Assembly: GCF_023273875.1 (NCBI RefSeq)
Contig: NZ_CP096882.1
Location: 2,852,001-2,916,000, forward strand
Length of the DNA stretch: 64,000 nt
From: Pseudarthrobacter sp. SSS035
GTDB lineage: Bacteria; Actinomycetota; Actinomycetes; Actinomycetales; Micrococcaceae
Direction: 5' to 3'
Part shown: positions 57,113 to 64,000 of the stretch, one piece after another
Layout: each line of letters starts with the position of its first letter
Numbering within the stretch: the stretch's first letter is position 1
Notes under the pieces: generated by a model
The model's input: only the letters and a program-made list of their open reading frames with translations
Told to the model about the DNA's origin: nothing
Database searches by the model: none
Position numbers and translations under genes: made by a program

Positions 57113-57903
57113 TGAGCTCCCCGGCCATCCTCGTTGAAAACGTCACCGTCCACTACGGCGAGGTCCTGGCGCTTGATTCCGCCTCGCTCACCGTGGACGC
57201 CGCCCGGATCTGCGGCCTGATCGGCATGAACGGGTCCGGGAAATCCACCCTGTTCAAGGTGATCATGGGAATGATCAAGCCCGACGCCGGCCGCGTGCTG
57301 ATCGGCGGACAGTCACCTACCAAGGCGCGCAAGGAGGGTGGGATCGGCTACGTGCCGCAGAGCGAGGATGTGGACTGGCAGTTCCCGCTGTCCGTCCGGG
57401 ATGTGGTGATGATGGGCCGTTATGGGCACCAGGGCTTCACCCGGCGCCCCTCCAAGGCGGACCGCGCCGCCGTCGATCTGGCGCTGGACCGCGTGGAACT
57501 GGGCGAGTACGCGGAGCGGCAGATCGGGCAGCTGTCCGGCGGGCAGAAGAAGCGCGCCTTTGTGGCCCGCGGCATCGCCCAGGGCGCCACCATGATGCTC
57601 CTGGACGAGCCGTTCGCCGGCGTGGACAAGCGCTCCGAGGCCACCATCACCCGGCTGCTGCGCGAGCTCGCCTCCGACGGCTGCACCATCCTGATCTCCA
57701 CCCACGACCTGCACGCGCTGCCCAACCTGTGCGACGAAGCCGTGCTGCTCATGCGCCGCGTCCTGATGCACGGCGCCCCGGAACTGGTGCTGCAGCCGGA
57801 GAACCTGGCCATGGCGTTCGGCCTGGACGTCCTGAACCGCGATCTCCCGGAACCTGCCCACCCCGCCACCGTCCATCCCGCCGGCACCGAGAGCAGGGGC
57901 TGA
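57112..57903 (+). CDS. Metal ABC transporter ATP-binding protein
   Basis: A 263-residue ATPase. Walker A is GMNGSGKSTLFK, the Q-loop YVPQSEDVDWQFPLSV, the signature LSGGQKKRAFVARGIA, and Walker B MMLLDEPFAGVD, with the H-loop Ser-Thr-His-Asp. Typical of MntB/ZnuC-like subunits. TAATG overlap with the binding-protein gene; the permease follows after three bases. Energises uptake of Mn or Zn. Confidence 0.92.
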   Translation: MSSPAILVENVTVHYGEVLALDSASLTVDAARICGLIGMNGSGKSTLFKVIMGMIKPDAGRVLIGGQSPTKARKEGGIGYVPQSEDVDWQFPLSVRDVVMMGRYGHQGFTRRPSKADRAAVDLALDRVELGEYAERQIGQLSGGQKKRAFVARGIAQGATMMLLDEPFAGVDKRSEATITRLLRELASDGCTILISTHDLHALPNLCDEAVLLMRRVLMHGAPELVLQPENLAMAFGLDVLNRDLPEPAHPATVHPAGTESRG

Positions 57904-57906
57904 CCC

Positions 57907-58785
57907 ATGGAACTCCTCGACATTCTGCTCGAACCGCTGAGCTACGACTTTATGGTCCGCGCCATCGTCACCACCGCGCTCGCCGCCGTCGTCTGTGCTG
58001 TCCTCAGCTGTTGGCTGGTGCTGATCGGCTGGTCCCTCATGGGCGACGCCGTCTCCCACGCCGTGCTGCCCGGAGTTGTGCTGGCCTACATTGTTGGCGC
58101 CCCGTTTGCGCTCGGTGCGCTGGTGTTCGCGCTGATCGCGGTGACCCTGATCGGCGTCGTCCGCAACACCAGCCGCGTGAAGGAGGACGCCGCCATCGGC
58201 ATTGTGTTCACCTCGCTGTTTGCGCTGGGCCTGGTGCTGATCTCCGTCACCCCCAGCCAGACGGACCTGAACCACATCATCTTCGGCAACCTCCTGGGCG
58301 TCAGCATCCCGGACCTGATCCAGGTGCTGGTGCTCGGCGTCGTCGCCTTCGTGATCCTGATCCTGAAGCGCCGGGACCTGACCCTCTACGCGTTCGACCC
58401 CACCCACGCCCACGCGATCGGGCTCTCCCCGAAACGGCTGGGGGCGCTGCTGATGGGGCTGCTGGCGCTGACGTCGGTGGTGGCGCTGCAGACCGTGGGT
58501 GTGGTGCTGGTGGTGGCCATGCTCATCATCCCCGGTGCCACGGCCTACCTGCTCACGGACCGCTTCAACCGGATGCTGGTGATCGCCCCGGTGATTTCAG
58601 CGGTGTGCTCCATCGCCGGCATCTACTTCAGCTACTACCTGGACACGGCGTCGGGCGCCATGGTGGTGCTCACGCAGGGTGTGGTGTTCGCCGCCGTCTA
58701 CCTGTTCAGCCCCCGGCAGGGACTGATCGGCACCAGGTTGGCGAAGGCCCGCCGCCGGAAGGCCGCCGCGGTTCTGGTGGGTTAG
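57907..58785 (+). CDS. Metal ABC transporter permease
   Basis: A 292-residue ABC-3 family permease with eight to nine helices, from VTTALAAVVCAVLSCWLVLIGWSLMGDAVSHAVLPGVVLAY onward; the SLMGDAVSHAVLPG segment is the family signature. It completes the binding protein-ATPase-permease importer. Its TAG stop overlaps the TAA stop of the convergent exporter permease by two bases (sequence TTAG), so transcription from both sides runs head-on. Confidence 0.92.
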   Translation: MELLDILLEPLSYDFMVRAIVTTALAAVVCAVLSCWLVLIGWSLMGDAVSHAVLPGVVLAYIVGAPFALGALVFALIAVTLIGVVRNTSRVKEDAAIGIVFTSLFALGLVLISVTPSQTDLNHIIFGNLLGVSIPDLIQVLVLGVVAFVILILKRRDLTLYAFDPTHAHAIGLSPKRLGALLMGLLALTSVVALQTVGVVLVVAMLIIPGATAYLLTDRFNRMLVIAPVISAVCSIAGIYFSYYLDTASGAMVVLTQGVVFAAVYLFSPRQGLIGTRLAKARRRKAAAVLVG

Positions 58786-59570
58786 GCCCGGACGGACTTG
58801 CGGTTGTAGAGCCACAGCGCCCACACGTATCCGCCCAGGCTCATGACCGCGCACCAGATGAGTGCCGCGAGCAGGGTGCCGGCTTCCACGGGCGTGCCCA
58901 TCAGGAGCCCGCGCACCGTTTCGATGAAGGGGGTGAAGGGCTGCATATCGGCGAACCAGCGCAGGGCATCCGGCATCGAATCCGTGGGCACAAAGCCGCT
59001 GCCCAGGAACGGCAGCAGCAGGAAAATCATGGGCTGGTTGCTGGCCGTTTCGACGCTCTTGGCGTTGATGCCCATGGCCACGGACAGCCACGTCACGGAG
59101 AACGCGATCAGCGTCAGCACGCCCAGGGCTCCGAGCCAGCCGGCCGGTGAGCCGGTGGGCCGGAAACCGATCAGCAGCGCCACGGCGGCCACCAGCACCA
59201 TGGCGGCCATGGTCTGGATGAGGCTGCCCAGGACATGGCCGGTGAGCACTGCACCCCGGGAGATCGCCATGGTGCGGAAGCGTGCAACGATGCCCTCGGT
59301 CATGTCCGTGGCCACCGAGATGGCGGTGCCCGTGGCGCCCCCGGTGAGGGTCAGCATCAGCACGCCCGGCACGATGTAGGCAAGATAGTCATCCCGAGTG
59401 CCGCCCAGGCCCGAGCCCAGGGTCCCGCCGAGCACGTACACGAACAGCAACAGGAAAATGATGGGGGTCCCGGCCACAAACAGCGGGATCGAGGGGTAGC
59501 GCTGCACGTGCTTGAGGTTCCGGCGCAGCATGGTGGCCGCATCGGACGCGGCATAGCTGAGGGTGCTCAT
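58782..59570 (-). CDS. DrrB-like ABC transporter permease
   Basis: A 262-residue ABC-2 type permease with six helices: YPSIPLFVAGTPIIFLLLFVYVLGGTLG, YIVPGVLMLTLTGGATGTAISVATDMTEGIVARFRTM, and others. The E-loop-like TEGIVARFRTMAISRGAVL segment is typical of DrrB/ABC-2 exporters. Chosen ATG (59568-59570) overlaps the ATPase stop by four bases; the longer frame upstream lies inside that gene. Likely a lipophilic compound exporter; substrate unknown. Confidence 0.9.
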   Translation of the reverse strand: MSTLSYAASDAATMLRRNLKHVQRYPSIPLFVAGTPIIFLLLFVYVLGGTLGSGLGGTRDDYLAYIVPGVLMLTLTGGATGTAISVATDMTEGIVARFRTMAISRGAVLTGHVLGSLIQTMAAMVLVAAVALLIGFRPTGSPAGWLGALGVLTLIAFSVTWLSVAMGINAKSVETASNQPMIFLLLPFLGSGFVPTDSMPDALRWFADMQPFTPFIETVRGLLMGTPVEAGTLLAALIWCAVMSLGGYVWALWLYNRKSVRA

Positions 59571-60508
59571 CGTACGTTCTCCTTCTGGCTCGTGAGGGCG
59601 AGGAAGACATCGTCCAGGTTGGGGGTGTGGACGGAGAGGTCGCTGACCTCGATCGCGGCGCGCTCCAGGCGGTCCAGCACGTCCTTCAGGGACCGGACGC
59701 CGTCGCCGCCTGCCACCTCCAAAGTGAGGGAGTCGTCGTCGCGGTTCTTTGCATCGAGTACGACGGCGGCCCGCTCCAAGGCGGCCATGTCGCCGAAGGT
59801 GAGGCGGATGTGTCCGCCGGGGACCAGTCGTTTGAGCTCGGCCGCGGTGCCCTCGGCCACGATCCTGCCCTGGTCCAGCACTGCGATCCTGTCCGCCAGC
59901 TGGTCGGCTTCCTCCAGGTACTGGGTGGTGAGGAAGATCGTGACGCCGCGTTCGGTCAGGCTCCGGATGATGTCCCACATGGTGCGGCGGCTGCGCGGAT
60001 CCAGGCCGGTGGTTGGCTCATCCAGGAAGATAATCTCCGGATCGCCCATCAGCGTCATGGCCAGGTCCAGGCGCCGCCGCATGCCGCCCGAGTAGGTGGC
60101 CAGGGGCATCTTCGCCGCCTCCACGAGGTCGAACCGTTCGAGCAGCTCCGCGGTGCGGCGGCTGATCTCGGCCGCCGGGTGGTGCCGGAGCCTGCCCATC
60201 AGCGCCAGGTTCTCCTCGCCGGTGAGCAGGCTGTCCACGGCCGAGAATTGCCCGGTAAGGCCGATCTTGCCGCGCACCTCATCGGCCTGGCGCCCGACGT
60301 CGAACCCTCCTACGGCGAGCTCCCCACTGTCGGCGGGGATCAGCGTGGAGAGGATGTGGACGATGGTGGTTTTGCCGGCTCCGTTCGGACCCAGCAGGGC
60401 GAAGACGGATCCGTTCGGCACGGTGAGGTGGACGCCGTCGAGGACTTGTTTGCTGCCGTATGCCTTCCGCAGTCCGGCCACGGTGATGGCCGTTGGGGTG
60501 CTTGCCAT
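59567..60508 (-). CDS. DrrA-like ABC transporter ATP-binding protein
   Basis: A 313-residue ATPase of the daunorubicin-resistance type. Walker A LLGPNGAGKTTIVHIL, signature YSGGMRRRLDLAMTL, Walker B IIFLDEPTTGLD, and the C-terminal DrrA-specific extension (LSVHTPNLDDVFLALTSQ). It is third in an operon RHH regulator-DUF4097-ATPase-permease. Family members export antibiotics or lipids, but the substrate is not evident. Confidence 0.92.
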   Translation of the reverse strand: MASTPTAITVAGLRKAYGSKQVLDGVHLTVPNGSVFALLGPNGAGKTTIVHILSTLIPADSGELAVGGFDVGRQADEVRGKIGLTGQFSAVDSLLTGEENLALMGRLRHHPAAEISRRTAELLERFDLVEAAKMPLATYSGGMRRRLDLAMTLMGDPEIIFLDEPTTGLDPRSRRTMWDIIRSLTERGVTIFLTTQYLEEADQLADRIAVLDQGRIVAEGTAAELKRLVPGGHIRLTFGDMAALERAAVVLDAKNRDDDSLTLEVAGGDGVRSLKDVLDRLERAAIEVSDLSVHTPNLDDVFLALTSQKENVR

Positions 60509-60571
60509 GACTTTTCCTTTGTTTTTGGGTGCTGCTTGGGCCTTCCCTGGGTTTTCCGGTTTTATCCGGGG

Positions 60572-61435
60572 TTACGCCGTGGGAACGGGGGAGCGCCGCA
60601 CGGTGATGTCGCCGTAGGCGCTGCGGGCGCGGATCTCCACTTTGGGGTCCGTCTCGCGTGGCCCGGTGGTGGCATCGAGTCCGTTGCGGACGCGACCGTA
60701 CTTGGTGCTGAGGTCCAGCCATGCGGCGCTGCCTTCGCGGACGCCGATGGCCAACGAACCCGCAGCGGTCTGGAGGGTGAGGGTTCCGCGGGCCACCTCG
60801 CCCACGGTGATGTCGCCGTTGGAGGCCTTGATGGTGGTGGAGTCGCCGGCGCGTTCCAGGGAGACGTCCCCGTTGGCGGCACTGACCTTGAGTTCACCAG
60901 CGGCATCCACTATGTAAGTGCTGCCGTTGCCGTTCTTGACGCTGGCGGTCCCATCGATTTCACGGATCCGGATCTTGCCCGAGCCGGTCTTGATTTCGGC
61001 CCGGCCAGCGACGCGTTCCACGGTCACGTCGCCCATGCCCGTGTGGACCCGGAGTTCCGTGGAGTGGTCGAGGTGGACGTGGCCCAGGTCCGTCTTCAGT
61101 TCGGCGGAGCTGAATTCACCCTCGCAGCGGAGGTCGCCCATTCCGGACTTCAACTCCAGGCTGCAGCCGATGGGCACTTCAACTGCGATGTCCACGGCGC
61201 CGCCGTCGCTGAACCAGGTGTGGCGGCGCTGCGGACGCAGCCTTACCTGCAGGCGTCCATCCGTATAGTCCACGGTGGTCTGCTCCGCCGCCTTGATGTC
61301 CAGGGCCCGGGTTGCTTCGCGGGGCCGGACGTTGACCACGGTGTCGGTGCGGTTGCCGGCCACAACAAGAATGTCGGCACGGACGGACACGTCCACCACG
61401 ACGGCGATTGGTTGGGGGGTCTGGAAGGTTGTCAT
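60572..61435 (-). CDS. DUF4097-type beta-strand repeat protein
   Basis: A 287-residue protein built of short alternating beta strands (GKIRIREIDGTASVKNGNGSTYIVDAAGELKVSAANGDVSLERAG), the pattern of DUF4097/DUF4098 adhesin-like beta-helix domains. No signal peptide or membrane segment was seen. The ATG overlaps the RHH stop by one base (TGATG); a start at 61447 is possible. In actinobacteria such genes are often encoded with a small regulator and ABC-2 exporters. Function unknown. Confidence 0.8.
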   Translation of the reverse strand: MTTFQTPQPIAVVVDVSVRADILVVAGNRTDTVVNVRPREATRALDIKAAEQTTVDYTDGRLQVRLRPQRRHTWFSDGGAVDIAVEVPIGCSLELKSGMGDLRCEGEFSSAELKTDLGHVHLDHSTELRVHTGMGDVTVERVAGRAEIKTGSGKIRIREIDGTASVKNGNGSTYIVDAAGELKVSAANGDVSLERAGDSTTIKASNGDITVGEVARGTLTLQTAAGSLAIGVREGSAAWLDLSTKYGRVRNGLDATTGPRETDPKVEIRARSAYGDITVRRSPVPTA

Positions 61436-61950
61436 CAGCGTGCCCATCCTGTGAAGTGCTGCTCGCCGGGATCGCGGCGATTGGTCCGTTGGGGGGATAT
61501 GCTCCCGTTGAGGGCGTCCGCGACGGCCCGGATCAGCCATGAGTTCACCGACAGGCCCTCGACGCCCGCCGCCACTTCGACCTGCAGCTTGAGGTGGTCC
61601 GGAAGGCGGAGCGTGGTGCGGGAGGTGCTGCCGCCGTCGAGCTCTTCCCGGGCCTGCCGAAGCGGCTGGCCGGAGCGTTCCGTCACCGCTTCGAAGTCGC
61701 TGGCGGCGGGCGGGCTGGTGACCACGAATTCCGGATCGCGCCCCCGGAGCCGTACTTCCACCGACGCCGGGGCCAGCTCGAGGGTGATCTCGCTGGCGGC
61801 GTCGGAGAGGGCTTCGAGGAGGACGAGCCGGACGGTGGACTCGAGCGCGGCGGTAAGGCGGTCGCTGAGTTCCCTGGCATCAGGGCCGCCGGCTTCGGCG
61901 GCGACGCCCAGCTGCTGCTGGACGGTGGAAACGTACTGGTTCAATTGCAT
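61435..61950 (-). CDS. Ribbon-helix-helix-type regulator with unusual N-terminal domain
   Basis: A 171-residue protein. The C-terminal part SRTTLRLPDHLKLQVEVAAGVEGLSVNSWLIRAVADAL is a ribbon-helix-helix (Arc/HicB-like) DNA-binding motif. The first ~100 residues form a separate alpha/beta region (LSDRLTAALESTVRLVLLEALSDAASEITLEL), perhaps for dimerisation or effector binding. The ATG is directly preceded by a 28-base palindrome overlapping its own promoter, so it is probably an autoregulator controlling the DUF4097-DrrAB operon. Not a toxin-antitoxin pair, since no toxin gene is adjacent. Confidence 0.75.
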   Translation of the reverse strand: MQLNQYVSTVQQQLGVAAEAGGPDARELSDRLTAALESTVRLVLLEALSDAASEITLELAPASVEVRLRGRDPEFVVTSPPAASDFEAVTERSGQPLRQAREELDGGSTSRTTLRLPDHLKLQVEVAAGVEGLSVNSWLIRAVADALNGSISPQRTNRRDPGEQHFTGWAR

Positions 61951-61985
61951 GACACCATTCTGACGTCAGAGTGGTGTCGCGTCAA
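61951..61985 (-). promoter_or_regulatory. Autoregulated, leaderless promoter with 28-base palindrome
   Basis: On the minus strand, TTGACG (61980-61985) and CAGAAT (61957-61962) are 17 bases apart; six bases after the -10 is the ATG, so no leader. A near-perfect palindrome fills 61951-61978, with outer arms GACACCA/TGGTGTC and core TCTGACGTCAGA, and a single mismatched pair. It covers the -10 and spacer and would block transcription when bound. Confidence 0.68.
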
Positions 61986-62001
61986 GACCGTCTATTGAAA
62001 A

Positions 62002-62021
62002 GTGGTGTCGCCGGTGGTGTC
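62002..62021. promoter_or_regulatory. Additional GTGGTGTC half-sites
   Basis: GTGGTGTC recurs as direct repeats at 62002-62009 and 62014-62021, 12 bases apart, in addition to the copy in the 28-base palindrome (61971-61978). RHH proteins commonly bind arrays of short repeats, so these may extend the operator. They lie in the ~220-base space before the ABC-F gene. Confidence 0.5.
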
Positions 62022-62170
62022 CCGGCTTGACGCTGCGGCTTCCGACGGGGAAGCTGGAGCGATGAAGTCCTGAGCAACAGCCCGGCAATGCCGGACTGTT
62101 CCCCGAATCCAGGGCCGCCGTCGAGCACCAGCTCCTGCGGCCACACTGCGGAATCCTGCGAGGACTTACC

Positions 62171-63883
62171 TTGACTGAACACCTGAACCTTTCCGGCGTC
62201 TCCCACGGCTACGGCGACCGGCAATTGCTCGACGGAATCGGCCTGGTCATCACGGCCGGCGAGCATGTTGCCATCGTCGGCGAAAACGGCGCCGGCAAAT
62301 CCACGCTGCTCCGGATCCTGGCCGGGCTGGAAGCGCCCGACGAAGGAACTGTGGCCAGCCACGGCCGCGTGGGCTACCTTGCCCAGACGCACGGCCTGCC
62401 CGAATCCTTCACCGTGGGAGCCGCCGTCGACGCTTCCCTGGCCTCGTTGCGCGCCCTCGAAGCCGAGCTTGACCGGCTGGAGGCAGGCCTCGCCGATGCC
62501 GAGGACGACGAGCTTGAAACCTACGGCCGGCTGCAGACCGAGTACCAGCTGCGTGAGGGCTACGCCGCGGAATCCCGCGTGGAGGCGGCGCTGGACCGGC
62601 TGGGCCTGGGCGGCCTGGACCGGAAGCGGACGCTGGGGTCGCTCTCCGGCGGCGAGCAGGAACGCGTGGCGCTGGCCTGTGTCCTGGCCGATCCGGCGGA
62701 CATCTTGCTCCTGGACGAACCCACCAATCACCTCGATGCCCGGGGAACCGCCTGGCTGGAGGACCGGCTGGCGGCACACCGCGGCACAGTGGTGGTGGTG
62801 TCCCACGACCGTGTGCTGCTGCGCAAAGTGGCCAGCACAGTGATTGAGGTTGATGCCGAGCGCCTGGCCGTGACCCGCTACGGCAACGGCTACGACGGCT
62901 ACCTCCGCGAGAAGTCCGCCGAACGCCAGCGCTGGGTCCAGCAGTACCACGAGTGGATCGACGCGATGGACGCCGAGCAGCGGCAGGCGGACACCGTCAC
63001 CGACAGGATGGGCTATGCCCGCAAGCGCGACAATGACAAGGTGGGCTTCGACTTCAAAGCCGGCACCTGGCAGAAAGCGGCCACCAGCAAGGTCCGCAAC
63101 GCGCAGGAACGGCTCCGTCGGCTGGAAGCGAGCCCCATTGACCGCCCGCCGGTGCCGCTGCGGCTTGCGGCGGAGCTGGCCGTGGAACCGGAGGCTCCTT
63201 CGGGTGCCTCCGTGGCCACCACCGCATCCGGGGACGATTACGACTTGGCGGCTTCGGCGGTCCTCGTGGCCCGCGGCGTCGCGGTTCCCGGCCGCCTGGG
63301 CGTCACTGATTTCGCGGCCGGCACGGGCGAGAAGATACTCATCACCGGCCCGAACGGCGCCGGCAAATCCACCTTGCTCTCCGTGCTGGCGGGAACCCTG
63401 GAGCCCACCGAAGGACTCGTTCAGCGGCCTGCGCGGATTGGCTACCTGCAGCAGGAACTCGAACTGCCGCAACGGCCCACCCTCCGCCTGCTGCCGGCCT
63501 TCGCGGCGGGCCTCGGCGGCAACATCGACGAGCACGCCGAGGCACTCCTGCGCCTGGGGCTGTTCCGCACCAGCGAGTTCCACGTCCCGGTAGGCAGCCT
63601 GTCCGCGGGCCAGCAGCGCAGGCTTGCCCTGGCCCGGCTGCTGCTGGGCGGCTACGGCACACTGATTGTGGACGAACCCACCAACCACCTGGCGCCGGTC
63701 CTGGTGGAGCAGCTCGAGGAGGCGCTCGCCGGCTTCGCCGGGACCCTGGTCATGGTCAGCCACGACCGCGCCCTCCGGGACTGGTTTGCCCGGTGCGCGA
63801 AGAAGAGCGAGACCTCGCGGACGGACGACGCCGGGCGCTGGATCCGGTACTCGATGGACAAGGGCGTGCTGGCTCCGGCCTGA
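62171..63883 (+). CDS. ABC-F family ATPase
   Basis: A 570-residue protein with two ATPase domains and no membrane helices, acting on ribosomes. Domain 1 has IVGENGAGKSTLLRILAG, LSGGEQERVALACVLADPADILLLDEPTNHLD; domain 2 has ITGPNGAGKSTLLSVLAG and SLSAGQQRRLALARLLLGGYGTLIVDEPTNHL. The linker around residues 235-315 is charged and helical (P-site tRNA-interaction motif in this family). Start is TTG at 62171 after GAGGA. Domain 2's QQRRL signature recalls actinomycete antibiotic-resistance ABC-F proteins (TlrC/OleB type), but a housekeeping role cannot be excluded. Confidence 0.9.
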   Translation: MTEHLNLSGVSHGYGDRQLLDGIGLVITAGEHVAIVGENGAGKSTLLRILAGLEAPDEGTVASHGRVGYLAQTHGLPESFTVGAAVDASLASLRALEAELDRLEAGLADAEDDELETYGRLQTEYQLREGYAAESRVEAALDRLGLGGLDRKRTLGSLSGGEQERVALACVLADPADILLLDEPTNHLDARGTAWLEDRLAAHRGTVVVVSHDRVLLRKVASTVIEVDAERLAVTRYGNGYDGYLREKSAERQRWVQQYHEWIDAMDAEQRQADTVTDRMGYARKRDNDKVGFDFKAGTWQKAATSKVRNAQERLRRLEASPIDRPPVPLRLAAELAVEPEAPSGASVATTASGDDYDLAASAVLVARGVAVPGRLGVTDFAAGTGEKILITGPNGAGKSTLLSVLAGTLEPTEGLVQRPARIGYLQQELELPQRPTLRLLPAFAAGLGGNIDEHAEALLRLGLFRTSEFHVPVGSLSAGQQRRLALARLLLGGYGTLIVDEPTNHLAPVLVEQLEEALAGFAGTLVMVSHDRALRDWFARCAKKSETSRTDDAGRWIRYSMDKGVLAPA

Positions 63884-63974
63884 CTCCGCCATGCCCGCAA
63901 ACGGTGAGATTTGCGCAAAGGAAAAGTTACGCACCGACCGGCCGGCGGAAACATCGGCGGCGGAAGATAGGCCT

Positions 63975-64000
63975 ATGGCAGTCTCCCGCCGGCCGAAAGG
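63975..64000 (+). CDS. Possible start of a CDS, cut by window edge
   Basis: ATG at 63975 begins MAVSRRPK and runs open to the end of the window. GGAAG lies upstream at plausible spacing. Only eight codons are visible, so no product can be named. Confidence 0.3.

Noticed and set aside
61435..61950. RHH protein considered as antitoxin of a toxin-antitoxin pair
   Set aside because: The neighbouring genes are a DUF4097 protein and an ABC exporter; no small toxin-like ORF is adjacent on either side.
61982..63934. 650-codon minus-strand open frame opposite the ABC-F gene
   Set aside because: Shadow of the ABC-F coding sequence, which has both Walker and signature motifs in the plus strand.

Overview
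The window reads as chromosomal DNA of a high-GC soil actinobacterium of the Arthrobacter/Pseudarthrobacter type. This rests on GC-rich, tightly packed genes, several LacI-controlled sugar loci, a menaquinone (men) cluster, system II cytochrome c maturation, DrrAB-type exporters, and a block from about 30.9 to 55.9 kb whose order (small HTH protein, bS22, SerB-like HAD, glutaredoxin-like protein, then phosphatase, TlpA, CcdA, ResB, CcsB, then menA/menE/menB) recalls mycobacterial and other actinobacterial chromosomes. I saw no rRNA, tRNA or CRISPR array.

1-26.8 kb is carbohydrate utilisation. It starts with a GH101 endo-alpha-N-acetylgalactosaminidase (cut by the window edge), a LacI repressor and a divergent ABC importer with a GH35 beta-galactosidase. 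A GH42 beta-galactosidase follows, divergent from a second importer operon. Next come an orphan solute-binding lipoprotein, a Gfo/Idh/MocA dehydrogenase, a 53-residue Cys-containing protein, a BBE-type flavin oxidase and a DUF1801 protein. The region ends with a LacI-controlled L-rhamnose operon (mutarotase, isomerase, aldolase-dehydrogenase fusion, kinase). Three different LacI-type operator families can be read by eye.

26.8-30.8 kb holds a hairpin, an IS110-family element whose upstream non-coding part looks like a bridge RNA, a CE7 acetyl esterase, and a class I DAHP synthase. The DAHP synthase is preceded by an apparently leaderless 19-residue leader peptide containing Trp-Tyr-Ala-Tyr-Phe and by competing RNA hairpins, which looks like aromatic-amino-acid attenuation.

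30.8-41.2 kb is conserved housekeeping: HTH protein, bS22, HAD hydrolase, glutaredoxin-like protein, Rex, two QPYG-rich membrane proteins, YceI, and a five-gene phosphatase/TlpA/CcdA/ResB/CcsB operon for cytochrome c biogenesis.

41.3-50.4 kb is the most distinctive block. It has a membrane-anchored Hsp70-like ATPase with an Asp-Pro-Thr-Thr stalk, a large LuxR-type regulator, an IniB-like protein whose last ~200 residues contain no basic residue, and two dynamin-like GTPases (IniA/IniC-like). It resembles the mycobacterial isoniazid-inducible iniBAC system joined to its own putative sensor and regulator, and it sits between ccsB and the men genes.

50.4-64 kb holds small membrane proteins, menA/menE/menB, a CPBP protease, a Mn/Zn-type ABC importer, a minus-strand operon of RHH regulator, DUF4097 protein and DrrAB-like exporter under a palindromic operator, and an ABC-F ATPase. 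Several transcripts here appear leaderless.
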